Origin: an uncultured Lysobacteraceae bacterium
Lineage (GTDB): Bacteria; Pseudomonadota; Gammaproteobacteria; Xanthomonadales; Rhodanobacteraceae
Assembly: GCA_946480705.1 (NCBI GenBank)
Contig: CAMLLF010000278.1
Span: 1 to 5,909 of the forward strand
Direction of reading: 5' to 3'
DNA length: 5,909 nucleotides
Below, piece by piece: positions 1 to 5,909 of this stretch. The translations under genes were made by a program, and so were the position numbers. Within the stretch, counting starts at the first letter, position 1. Every line of letters starts with the position of its first letter. A model generated the notes under the pieces. The model saw only the letters and a list, made by a program, of their open reading frames with translations. It was not told the DNA's origin and did not search any database.

Positions 1-79
1 GGATCGCTTCGTTCATCGCCCGCGTCGCAACGGCCGCCGCATTCGCCTTCTTGTATTCCACCGCATTCTAGCAACGCTC

Positions 80-1141
80 ATGTCCGTGACGGCAGCAACG
101 CCACCCGAATCCCTGTGCCTGCTGCGCACTTCCGCGCTCGGCGACGTCAGTCACGTCGTGCCGCTCGTGCGCACCGTGCAGGCGCACTGGCCGCAGACGG
201 CGCTGACCTGGATCGTCGGCAAGCTCGAAAACAAGCTCGTCGGCGATCTGCCCGGCATCGAGTTCGTAGTGTTCGACAAAGCCAAGGGCTGGGACGGCTA
301 TCGCGCCGTGCGCCGCGCGCTGAACGGCCGCCGTTTCGCTGCGCTGCTGCACATGCAGGTCGCGCTGCGCTCGAATCTGCTGAGCGCCCTGATACGCGCC
401 GACCGGCGCATCGGCTACGACCGCGAGCGCTCGCGCGACCTGCACGGCCTGTTCGTGAACGAACGCATTCCCGCGCGCCGCGGCGAGCATGTGCTCGATG
501 CGCTCGGCAGTTTTCTCGAGCCGCTCGGACTCGCGCAGACCGCCGTGCGCTGGGATCTGCCCGTGCCCGCCGAGGCCGAAGCGTTCGCCGCGCAGTATCT
601 GCCCGGCGACGAGCCGACCCTGATCGTCAGTCCGTGTTCGAGCCACCGCCTGCGCAACTGGCGTCCGGAACGCTATGCCGCGGTCATGGATCATGCGGCG
701 CAGCGCGGCTGGCGCGTCGTTCTGTGCGGCGGCCCGAGTGCCTACGAACGCGAGTTCGGTGATGCGATCGCGGCAAAGCTCGCGCGATGCGCGCCGGTCG
801 ATCTGATCGGCAAGGACACGCTCAAGCAATTGCTTGCGCTGCTGCGCCGCGCCGATCTCGTGCTGACGCCGGACTCCGGCCCCATGCATCTGGCCAACGC
901 GATGGGAACGCCTGTGCTCGGCCTGCACGCGGCGAGCAATCCGCATCGCTCTGGCCCGTATTCCGACCGGCGCTGGTGTGTCGACCGCTACGACGCCGCG
1001 GCGCGGCGTTTTTGCGGCAGGCCCGCGAGCGAGCTGCGCTGGGGCACGAAGATCGAGCACGAAGGCGTCATGGATCTCATCGAGACCGATGCGGTCCTCG
1101 AGCGCTTCGACGCGTTCGCGCAGACACGCGCCGCGCGCTGA
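80..1141 (+). CDS. Glycosyltransferase family 9 (ADP-heptose:LPS heptosyltransferase-like)
   Basis: This 353-residue protein has the two-Rossmann-domain (GT-B) layout of the heptosyltransferase family, which moves heptose from ADP-heptose onto the LPS inner core at the cytoplasmic face of the inner membrane. The N-terminal signature is LRTSALGDVSHVVP (residues 15-28), where D22 matches the catalytic Asp position of WaaC-type enzymes. The C-terminal donor-site signature is TPDSGPMHLANAMGTP (263-278), followed by the ASNPHRSGPY loop (285-294). The length is normal. No Shine-Dalgarno is visible before the ATG, but the signature begins only 15 residues in, so there is little room for another start. 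A TAG lies 9 bp upstream. The gene converges on the DUF6165 gene with 6 bp between stops. The family is clear; whether the sugar is heptose and which acceptor is used cannot be read here, so I give no waa symbol. Confidence 0.93.
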   Translation: MSVTAATPPESLCLLRTSALGDVSHVVPLVRTVQAHWPQTALTWIVGKLENKLVGDLPGIEFVVFDKAKGWDGYRAVRRALNGRRFAALLHMQVALRSNLLSALIRADRRIGYDRERSRDLHGLFVNERIPARRGEHVLDALGSFLEPLGLAQTAVRWDLPVPAEAEAFAAQYLPGDEPTLIVSPCSSHRLRNWRPERYAAVMDHAAQRGWRVVLCGGPSAYEREFGDAIAAKLARCAPVDLIGKDTLKQLLALLRRADLVLTPDSGPMHLANAMGTPVLGLHAASNPHRSGPYSDRRWCVDRYDAAARRFCGRPASELRWGTKIEHEGVMDLIETDAVLERFDAFAQTRAAR

Positions 1142-1147
1142 AACGCG

Positions 1148-1543
1148 TCAGCTCTTGTAGTTCTGGTACGACTTTTCCTCGATCAGCTGCGAGCCGAGCT
1201 TCAGATTGATCTCGCGCTTTATCGCGGCGCGATCGTCGTTCTGGAAATAGACGGCGCGCGCGAGTTCGATGAATTCCGCATCGAACGCCTGCGCCTTTTC
1301 CTTGAGGCGGATGCGGTCCTCGATATCCCAGAGCGCCTGATTCACGGCCTTCAGACGCGTGCGTTCGGCGGCGATGTCTATCGCGGCCGCGGCGTCGTCG
1401 CGCCAGACGTCGTTGAGCAGGTCGAGTTCCTTGCGCACGTTGGCGAGCTTGGACGGATCGGCGATCTGTTCGGACTTGATCTCGAGAATCGTGATCTTGT
1501 CGATCAGTTCGCCATGGGAGATCGGCGTGGTAATCAGCGACAT
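1148..1543 (-). CDS. DUF6165 family protein (unknown function)
   Basis: This 131-residue soluble protein begins ITTPISHGELIDKITILEIK and ends GSQLIEEKSYQNYKS. I recognise that pattern as the conserved family of unknown function DUF6165. It is rich in charged helices: the middle (about residues 25-75) looks helical or coiled-coil-like with WDIEDRIRLKE, followed by FIELARAVYFQNDDRAAIKREIN. There is no signal peptide, membrane segment or catalytic motif. The frame stays open upstream to 1687, but that stretch runs through the terminator and into the tRNA gene and has no family similarity, so I chose the ATG at 1543. No Shine-Dalgarno precedes it; a 7-bp inverted repeat sits 6 nt upstream instead. 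Members are, from memory, often found near LPS or capsule glycosyltransferases, which fits the convergent GT9 neighbour. A role in surface glycan synthesis is inference only. Confidence 0.9.
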   Translation of the reverse strand: MSLITTPISHGELIDKITILEIKSEQIADPSKLANVRKELDLLNDVWRDDAAAAIDIAAERTRLKAVNQALWDIEDRIRLKEKAQAFDAEFIELARAVYFQNDDRAAIKREINLKLGSQLIEEKSYQNYKS

Positions 1544-1549
1544 GGAAAA

Positions 1550-1573
1550 CGCATCCGCGGAGCGAAGGATGCG
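1550..1573 (-). promoter_or_regulatory. Leader hairpin upstream of the DUF6165 start
   Basis: A perfect 7-bp inverted repeat (CGCATCC / GGATGCG) with a 10-nt loop ends 6 nt upstream of the DUF6165 ATG, where a Shine-Dalgarno would be expected and none is seen. It could influence translation, or it could be chance in GC-rich DNA. The structure is seen; the role is not established. Confidence 0.3.
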
Positions 1574-1616
1574 AGCGTAGCCGAAACCGCGGCGGCCCGG
1601 ATCCGGTGGGCGGGAA

Positions 1617-1652
1617 CGAAAAACGAAAACGCCCCGCGAGGGGGCGTTTTCG
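1617..1652 (-). terminator. Rho-independent terminator of tRNA-Ser
   Basis: A perfect 12-bp stem (CGAAAACGCCCC at 1624-1635 with GGGGCGTTTTCG at 1641-1652) closes a 5-nt loop. Read on the - strand it is followed at once by TTTTT (1623-1619). It begins 7 nt past the CCA end of the tRNA gene. In the + direction the right arm ends in TTTTCG with no U-tract after the stem, so it works best for the tRNA. It separates the tRNA transcript from the DUF6165 gene. Confidence 0.9.
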
Positions 1653-1658
1653 TCGTTG

Positions 1659-1749
<91 letters not shown>

Positions 1750-1801
1750 GGAACTGTCGGCCTCGCGGCCGGCCTCGCCGGTGGCACGACGAGGGGCGCG
1801 A

Positions 1802-1830
1802 ATAGTACGGGCAACGCGCGACGGATACAA
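1802..1830 (-). promoter_or_regulatory. Sigma-70 promoter for tRNA-Ser
   Basis: On the - strand, a -35 box TTGTAT (1830-1825) and a -10 box TACTAT (1807-1802) are separated by exactly 17 bp. The GC-rich stretch just after the -10 (TCGCGCCCC) resembles the discriminator of stringently controlled stable-RNA promoters. Transcription would start near 1795, leaving a leader of about 45 nt before the mature tRNA 5' end. Spacing and position are seen; stringent control is inferred. Confidence 0.75.
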
Positions 1831-2042
1831 GCCGGCCGCCGCCGCCGCATCGGCTGACGCGGATTTCCGCCATATCGCGTATTCCTTCCCTGCAGATTCG
1901 GACGACAGGACCTGCGCTTGCCTCGGGACGGCGCCCGGCGGCATGCTATGACCCAGTTCGTTTTTCGCCTGTGCCACCGTTTTCTACAACGCCGGCGCCG
2001 TGCGTCTGGCGATGGCCACTGAACCCGAACCAGGCTGCGCGC

Positions 2043-2744
2043 ATGATCGAATTCGGACACAGCTCCCACGTCGGCCTGCGCCGCGAACACAACGAAGATA
2101 CCTATTACGCGGATCCGGAGCTGGGTCTATGGCTCGTCGCCGACGGCATGGGCGGCCACGAGCACGGCGAGGTCGCCAGTGCGATCGCACGCGACACGCT
2201 GATCGACGAAGTCCGCAAGGGCACGCCTATCGGCCGCGCGATCCAGCTTGCCGACGAGGAGATCATCCGCCACTCGAGCCGACGTGCCGAGGCGCTGCCG
2301 ATGGGCACGACGGTCGCCGCGGTCAACGTCAGCGGCGACAATTTCGAGATGGCCTGGGTCGGCGACAGCCGCGTCTATGTCTGGAACGGCGCGCTGAAGC
2401 AGCTCTCGCAGGATCACTCCTACGTGCAGGAGCTCATCGAGCAGGGCGCGATCACCGCCGAACAGGCACGCACGCACCCGCACCGCAACGTCGTCACGCA
2501 GGCGCTCGGCGTGACCGATCCGCAGAGCCTGCGCGTGGAGACCATCACCGGTACGCTGCAGCCCGGCATGCAGATCCTGCTCTGCAGCGACGGACTCACC
2601 GAAGAAGTGGAAGACGCGCAGATCGCGACGATCCTTGCGCGCGCGGAACTCTCCGCACAGGAATGCGTCGACCATCTGATCCTTGCCGCGCTCGACGGCG
2701 GCGGCTCGGACAACGTCACGGTGGTGCTGATCCGCCGGCGCTGA
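2043..2744 (+). CDS. PP2C-family Ser/Thr protein phosphatase (Stp1/PrpC type)
   Basis: A 233-residue metal-dependent (Mn/Mg) phosphoserine/phosphothreonine phosphatase, a single catalytic domain of the usual bacterial Stp/PrpC length. The motifs appear in order: RREHNED (13-19), VADGMGG (32-38; D34 is a metal ligand), MGTT (87-90), WVGDSRVY (105-112), QDHSYV (123-128), NVVTQALG (149-156), CSDGL (181-185; D183) and GGSDNVTVVLI (220-230; D223). There is no signal peptide or membrane segment, so it is cytoplasmic. I chose the ATG at 2043 because it places the IEFGHSSHVGLRREHNED start where the family begins; an AGG at 2032-2034 can serve as a weak ribosome site. An in-frame GTG at 1971 would add 24 unlike residues. 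No partner kinase or FHA protein is in the window. The 290 bp upstream, back to the tRNA, hold no other gene and no promoter for this gene that I would defend. Confidence 0.95.
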   Translation: MIEFGHSSHVGLRREHNEDTYYADPELGLWLVADGMGGHEHGEVASAIARDTLIDEVRKGTPIGRAIQLADEEIIRHSSRRAEALPMGTTVAAVNVSGDNFEMAWVGDSRVYVWNGALKQLSQDHSYVQELIEQGAITAEQARTHPHRNVVTQALGVTDPQSLRVETITGTLQPGMQILLCSDGLTEEVEDAQIATILARAELSAQECVDHLILAALDGGGSDNVTVVLIRRR

Positions 2745-2754
2745 ATGACCTTCG

Positions 2755-2792
2755 CGCAGGTTGGGGCGAGCCACGGGCGAAGCCCAACATCG
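2755..2792 (+). repeat. REP-like palindromic repeat, copy 1
   Basis: A 38-bp unit beginning 10 bp after the phosphatase stop. It contains AGGTTGGG near one end and GCGAAGCCCAACATCG at the other. TTGGG (2761-2765) pairs with CCCAA (2783-2787), so the unit can fold on itself. It matches copy 2 (2921-2958, opposite strand) at 32 of 38 positions. The design resembles the AGGTTGGG...CCCAACA intergenic repeats I know from proteobacterial genomes. It may act as a transcript-end structure. Confidence 0.75.
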
Positions 2793-2920
2793 AGGCCGTG
2801 CCAAAAGACGACCGCCGGGCGATGAATCGGCTCTGTCGCTGACGCACCTTCACCCGAGGTCCGGGTTCATGCGCAACGAACGCCGATACCCCGCCTTGAA
2901 TGCGGCCAGCGGAAATCCCG

Positions 2921-2958
2921 CGATGTCGGGCTTCGCCTGCGGCTCAACCCAACCTACG
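2921..2958 (-). repeat. REP-like palindromic repeat, copy 2 (inverted)
   Basis: On the - strand this 38-bp unit starts CGTAGGTTGGG and ends GCGAAGCCCGACATCG. It is inverted relative to copy 1, with 128 bp between them. Its third to fifth bases (TAG, 2956-2954) are the stop codon of the cytochrome reading frame, so the repeat abuts and slightly enters that gene. The 128 bp between the copies hold no credible gene; a short ACCCG/CGGGT inverted repeat sits at 2852-2866. Confidence 0.75.
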
Positions 2959-4178
2959 GTCTGAGCGTCTTCAGCGCCGCCTGGAAGCTGCCCATCGAAT
3001 AGCCGTTCTCGTTTTTCAGGACCGCATAGACGCCGTCGAGCTTCGTCTTGAGCGCGTCGGCGCGAGCCTTGTCGATGACGCCGGTGTTCTCGAAGGCGAC
3101 GATGACCGACTGCGCCGCCATCGCGGCCTGCTCCGCGGCGTCGTAGTCGCGGTATTCGCCGCGCGCGGCATCGGCTTCGATGTCGCCGAGAATCGCCTTG
3201 AGACTGCCTTCGTCGAAGCGATGCTGCGCTACGCGCGGCAGCAGTTCGGCCAGCGTCGCGCGCAGGCGCCTGGCTGCCGCCAGCGTCGCGTCACGGCTCT
3301 CCGTCGTCGCGCGATGCAGCGCGCGCGTCTGTTCGAGCACGCGCGCCTCGGCCGCCGTGTCGACCGCAGCGAGCACGTGGCGGAACATCACGAGGTTCGC
3401 GTCATAGAGGCGCACGACGCCGGGTCCCAGTCCCGTTCCCTGACGCGGTCCCCAGCTCTTGTCCGACATGCGCTTGTGGCACGCGAAGCAGTTGAACAGC
3501 ACGAGTTCCGGGAAGATGCCCTGCATGCCGGCCTTGGGATCGGTCAGTTGGTCGAGCAGGTTCGCCGCGGCGACGCCCTGCCCGACCGCCCAGTCGCGTA
3601 CGCCGCTGAATTCGCCCTTGCGTTCGATCCAGTCGGCGTCAATCGCGTAGTGCGGCCGGCCGAGCCAAGTGAACGTGTCGAGTTCGAACGCGAGCCGGGG
3701 ATGACCCGCTCCCATGATGCGATGCGTGATCATGCGGTCCTTCGTGCCCATGTGACACGACAGGCAGAGTTCCGCACGACGCACCGGGTCGTCGGTCGCA
3801 TACATGCCCTTGGCGAGATTGTCGGCATGCTTGACGCTCTTGTCGGCATGCGCGTTGAGCCACTGTTCGGCGCCGCCGTGGCAGCTCTCGCAGCCGACGC
3901 CGTCGCTGATCTGGAAGCGCTCGCCGCGCTGTGCCGCCGGTACGTTGTCGGCATGGCAGTCGAGACAGATCTTGGCTTCGGCGGCACTGCCAGACCGCAA
4001 ATTCGTTCTGCATCACGTGGGAGTCGCGAAACACCTGCGACGCACCGTGACAGACGCTGTTGGAACAACTGGCGACACCGAGATGCCTGTGCGCCGCGAT
4101 CGCATCGACCGCCGAGGCGGACAGCGCACCGGGCAACAGGAACACGCACACGGCAACGATCCACGTACGCAGTTTCAT
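2954..4178 (-). pseudogene. Multiheme c-type cytochrome (cytochrome c554-like), frameshifted
   Basis: This encoded an exported periplasmic electron carrier with five heme attachment motifs. The first part starts at ATG 4178, with GGGGAG as ribosome site 7 nt upstream. It has a signal peptide (about residues 1-23, cleavage near SASA|VD), then CSNSVCH (38-44), a CX4CH heme site, and runs to QNEFAVW near 3990. The rest lies in another frame, open from 4000 to the stop at 2954-2956. It carries CLDCH (3967-3953), CESCH (3892-3878), CLSCH (3766-3752), CFACH (3490-3476) and a helical, heme-free C-terminal domain of about 170 residues. In relatives I recall about 25-30 residues, including a conserved HA-x-AY stretch, between the VW and AEAKICLDCH landmarks; here they almost touch. 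So this looks like a small deletion of length 3n+2 rather than a single slip. The downstream frame is otherwise intact, so the damage is recent or a sequence error. Confidence 0.7.
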
Positions 4179-4185
4179 CGCCGAA

Positions 4186-4239
4186 CTCCCCATTCGAGCG
4201 AACACCCCTGGCGGCTGCTGGGTGCGCGGAGCGATTATG
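4186..4239 (-). promoter_or_regulatory. Candidate promoter (-10) and ribosome site of the cytochrome gene
   Basis: On the - strand CATAAT (4239-4234), five of six matches to the -10 consensus, lies 55 bp upstream of the start codon at 4178. No good -35 is present at 16-18 bp. The strong Shine-Dalgarno GGGGAG (4191-4186), 7 nt before the ATG, fixes the start. The ribosome site is convincing; the promoter is tentative. The remaining DNA up to the dnaQ stop at 4346 shows no gene and no clear terminator for the dnaQ operon. Confidence 0.4.
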
Positions 4240-4345
4240 CCACGGCCTTCGCAGCGGGAATTGCGGATCGCGCCGGTCTTCCGGGCGGCCCTCCGGGCAG
4301 CTACTACGCAATCCGGCAGCCGATCCTGACAGCGCGGGCCTCGGG

Positions 4346-5065
4346 TCAGGCGGGAACGGCATCCAGGCGACGCCAGACGCAGCCGCCCTTGCTGGCCTTG
4401 TCGATCGCGGCGAGCCGCGCTTCGTGGGCCGCCGTTTCCTCGGCGTCGGCGTAGCGCACGAGCACGGGCGGGCGCTCGCCGCCCAGGTGATCGGCGGCAA
4501 GGCGAACCTCCTGCGTCTCGGCCTCGATCGCGAAATCGAGCGCCCCCTGCCCCGCGGTCAGCGCGAGATAGACGTCGGCGAGGATTTCCGCATCGAGCAG
4601 CGCGCCATGAAGCTCGCGATGGCTGTTGTCGATGTCCAGCCGCTTGCACAGCGCGTCGAGACTGTTGCGCTGGCCCGGATACATCTCGCGCGCGAGCGCC
4701 AGCGTGTCCAGGACGGTCGCGTGATCGCGCAGCCGGCCGTATTCCGGACCGAGCCGCGCGAGTTCGGCGTCGATGAAGCCTACGTCGAATGCAGCGTTGT
4801 GGATAATGAGTTCCGCGCCGCGAATGTAGTCGAGGAACTCCGCGACGACGTCGGCGAAGCGCGGCTTGTCGGCGAGGAATTCGATGCTGATTCCGTGCAC
4901 CGCCTGCGCACCCGCGTCGATGTCGCGTTCGGGATTGAGATAGCGGTGGAAGTGGCTGCCGCTGACGCGGCGCGACATCAGCTCGACGCAGCCCAGTTCG
5001 ATCAGGCGATGGCCGCGCGCGGCGTCGAGGCCCGTGGTTTCCGTGTCGAGCACGATCTGGCGCAT
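4346..5065 (-). CDS. dnaQ: DNA polymerase III epsilon subunit, 3'-5' proofreading exonuclease
   Basis: A 239-residue DEDDh exonuclease that removes misincorporated nucleotides within the replicative polymerase core. Exo I is VLDTETTG (5-12; D7 and E9 catalytic), Exo II is HNAAFDVGF (89-97; D94), and Exo III is HGALLDAE (153-160; general base H153, metal ligand D158). After the nuclease domain comes QGALDF (173-178), a sliding-clamp binding hexapeptide at the position of QTSMAF in E. coli epsilon. The C-terminal tail EEIAAHEARL-like (EETAAHEARL, 209-218) followed by KGGCVWR (226-232) matches the part that binds the polymerase alpha subunit. Length is close to the E. coli protein (243). The ATG at 5065 shares one base with the rnhA stop (TGATG), and an AGGA lies 8 nt upstream inside rnhA, indicating translational coupling. 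The frame extends upstream into rnhA, but that part is unlike the family. Confidence 0.97.
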   Translation of the reverse strand: MRQIVLDTETTGLDAARGHRLIELGCVELMSRRVSGSHFHRYLNPERDIDAGAQAVHGISIEFLADKPRFADVVAEFLDYIRGAELIIHNAAFDVGFIDAELARLGPEYGRLRDHATVLDTLALAREMYPGQRNSLDALCKRLDIDNSHRELHGALLDAEILADVYLALTAGQGALDFAIEAETQEVRLAADHLGGERPPVLVRYADAEETAAHEARLAAIDKASKGGCVWRRLDAVPA

Positions 5066-5517
5066 CAGCGTTCCTGCTTGTGCCGCTCGGCGGCCTGACG
5101 GGCCGCACGGTCGACGCGTTCGTTGTCGGGATGGCCGGCGTGGCCGCGCGTCCAGAACCATTCGACGCGATGCCGGGCCACCGCGGCCGCGAGGCGCTCC
5201 CAGAGATCCTGGTTCTTGACCGGCTTCTTGTCGGACGTGCGCCAGCCGTTGGCCTGCCAGCGTGCGAGCCATTGCTGCATGCCCTGCTTGACGTACTGCG
5301 AGTCGGTCGTGATGCGCACGCCGCAGGGCCGTGTCAGGGCTTCGAGCGCGGCGATCGCGCCCATGAGTTCCATGCGATTGTTGGTCGTCTCGGCTTCGCC
5401 GCCCGAGATGACTTTCTCGACGCCGCCGTAACGCAGCAGCGCAGCCCAGCCGCCCGGACCGGGATTGCCGAGGCAGGCGCCGTCGGTGAACACGTGGACC
5501 ACGGAAGAATCGCTCAT
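5065..5517 (-). CDS. rnhA: Ribonuclease HI
   Basis: A 150-residue RNase HI, which cleaves the RNA strand of RNA-DNA hybrids such as R-loops and primer remnants. The four acidic active-site residues are present: D12 (in [15 protein letters not shown]), E50 ([11 protein letters not shown]), D72 (TTDSQYV) and D136 (NERVD). The assisting H126 is in TRGHAGHP. These are offset by +2 from E. coli D10, E48, D70, D134 and H124. The basic handle region ([10 protein letters not shown], 83-92, then DKKPVKN, 96-102) that grips hybrid is also present. The start is the ATG at 5517, which overlaps the upstream methyltransferase stop as ATGA; the longer open frame to 5730 is a shadow of that gene. It sits in the common methyltransferase-rnhA-dnaQ operon. 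Confidence 0.98.
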   Translation of the reverse strand: MSDSSVVHVFTDGACLGNPGPGGWAALLRYGGVEKVISGGEAETTNNRMELMGAIAALEALTRPCGVRITTDSQYVKQGMQQWLARWQANGWRTSDKKPVKNQDLWERLAAAVARHRVEWFWTRGHAGHPDNERVDRAARQAAERHKQER

Positions 5518-5909
5518 GCGCTCGCGCGTTGCGTACCCGACGCGAGGTTGGCGCGCACGGGGCGCGGACGCAGCGCGACCGGCAGCGTGCGCGCGAGCGC
5601 CGCGGCGCTGCGCTTGCGCGCGATCAGCATCCAGCTCGGCTGGAGCGCCGGCGGCACGTCGAAGCGCAGACCGCCGGCCGCGAACGGCGCATGACCGACG
5701 CGACGCTCGGCATAGACGTCGACGCCGCACCGCGACAGCGCGCGGCGCGACGACGCGGCGGAGGCGAAACGCGGCGCCTCGGCGCCGCGGCCCTGCCAGG
5801 CGAGCCAGGCGCGAGAGACCCCGTAACGCGCGAAGCCGATGACGATCGCGATGCCGCCGGGTTCGAGTACGCGGACGATTTCCTCGCGCAGAGCGGCGGG
5901 ATCGGCGAC
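5514..5909 (-). CDS. Class I SAM-dependent methyltransferase, C-terminal part (5' end beyond window)
   Basis: Reading the - strand from base 5909 gives 131 codons ending in TGA at 5516-5514. Residues 7-26 of this fragment, [20 protein letters not shown], are the helix, glycine turn and beta-strand that follow the SAM pocket in class I methyltransferases. [18 protein letters not shown] (53-70) and [15 protein letters not shown] (about 83-97) match the usual last strands (RRLRDWLxxLGF...; xxLLVARKR). The SAM-binding GxGxG motif must lie beyond the window. From memory this family of unknown substrate is the normal upstream neighbour of rnhA, often next to gloB. The 4-nt ATGA overlap with rnhA supports one transcript. 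About 30 residues after the last strand are Arg/Ala-rich and look poorly conserved. Confidence 0.88.
   Translation of the reverse strand, partial: VADPAALREEIVRVLEPGGIAIVIGFARYGVSRAWLAWQGRGAEAPRFASAASSRRALSRCGVDVYAERRVGHAPFAAGGLRFDVPPALQPSWMLIARKRSAAALARTLPVALRPRPVRANLASGTQRASA

Noticed and set aside
1..71. Two competing open stretches at the left edge: a + strand tail ending in TAG at 69-71, and a - strand start at GTG 61 reading VEYKKANAAAV.
   Set aside because: Each shows only about 20 codons with G/C-ending bias. Neither has a recognisable motif, and the - strand start lacks a ribosome site. I cannot tell which, if either, is a gene.
1918..1990. Possible promoters for the phosphatase (TTGCCT near 1918, TACAAC at 1985-1990).
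   Set aside because: The spacings to a partner box are wrong (23 bp) or the -35 is too poor to defend.
2761..2964. A 67-codon + strand frame between the two repeats.
   Set aside because: It runs through both repeat copies, has no ribosome site and has no recognisable protein features.
3321..3346. An 8-bp GCGCGCGT/ACGCGCGC inverted repeat.
   Set aside because: It lies inside the cytochrome coding sequence, has no U-tract, and is expected by chance from Arg/Ala codons in GC-rich DNA.
2900..5098. A 732-codon + strand open frame antisense to the cytochrome and dnaQ.
   Set aside because: Its composition is Arg/Ala/Glu-rich with no family motif, and it lies opposite genes with clear catalytic and heme motifs. 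Such long antisense frames are common in GC-rich DNA.
3639..5108. A 489-codon - strand frame that contains the cytochrome N-terminus.
   Set aside because: Only the part from 4178 to about 3990 is real. The rest is an out-of-frame reading of dnaQ and of the cytochrome body.

Overview
The window is GC-rich chromosomal DNA with strongly G/C-ending codons. It reads as a free-living proteobacterium, probably gamma- or betaproteobacterial. The clues are a GT9 heptosyltransferase-type gene for lipopolysaccharide, a tRNA-Ser gene with an encoded CCA end, the methyltransferase-rnhA-dnaQ gene order, and a REP-like repeat pair between convergent genes. I cannot fix the genus from sequence alone.

Left part (1-1750): a GT9 glycosyltransferase gene on the + strand meets a DUF6165 gene on the - strand, with only 6 bp between their stop codons. 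Upstream of the DUF6165 gene on the same strand lies a complete tRNA-Ser(CGA) unit: a near-consensus promoter, the 90-nt tRNA with CCA, and a 12-bp stem rho-independent terminator.

Middle part (1750-4340): a compact PP2C-type Ser/Thr protein phosphatase of the Stp1/PrpC kind runs on the + strand. It converges on a multiheme c-type cytochrome gene on the - strand. The gap between them holds two inverted copies of a 38-bp palindromic repeat (32/38 identical), and one copy supplies the cytochrome stop codon. The cytochrome gene is broken: signal peptide and first heme motif lie in one frame, the other four heme motifs and the C-terminal domain in another. A conserved stretch appears to be missing at the junction.

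Right part (4346-5909): a tightly coupled - strand operon. The C-terminal part of a class I SAM-dependent methyltransferase runs off the window edge. It overlaps rnhA (RNase HI) by 4 nt, and rnhA overlaps dnaQ (DNA polymerase III epsilon) by 1 nt. All catalytic residues of RNase HI and epsilon are present, and epsilon carries a good sliding-clamp binding hexapeptide.

Functionally the window joins envelope glycan assembly, phosphoprotein signalling, periplasmic electron transfer (damaged) and replication/RNA-DNA hybrid removal. I see no mobile element, CRISPR array, toxin-antitoxin pair or defence system. The less ordinary items are the broken cytochrome, the repeat pair at the convergent 3' ends, and the uncharacterised DUF6165 gene beside a glycosyltransferase.
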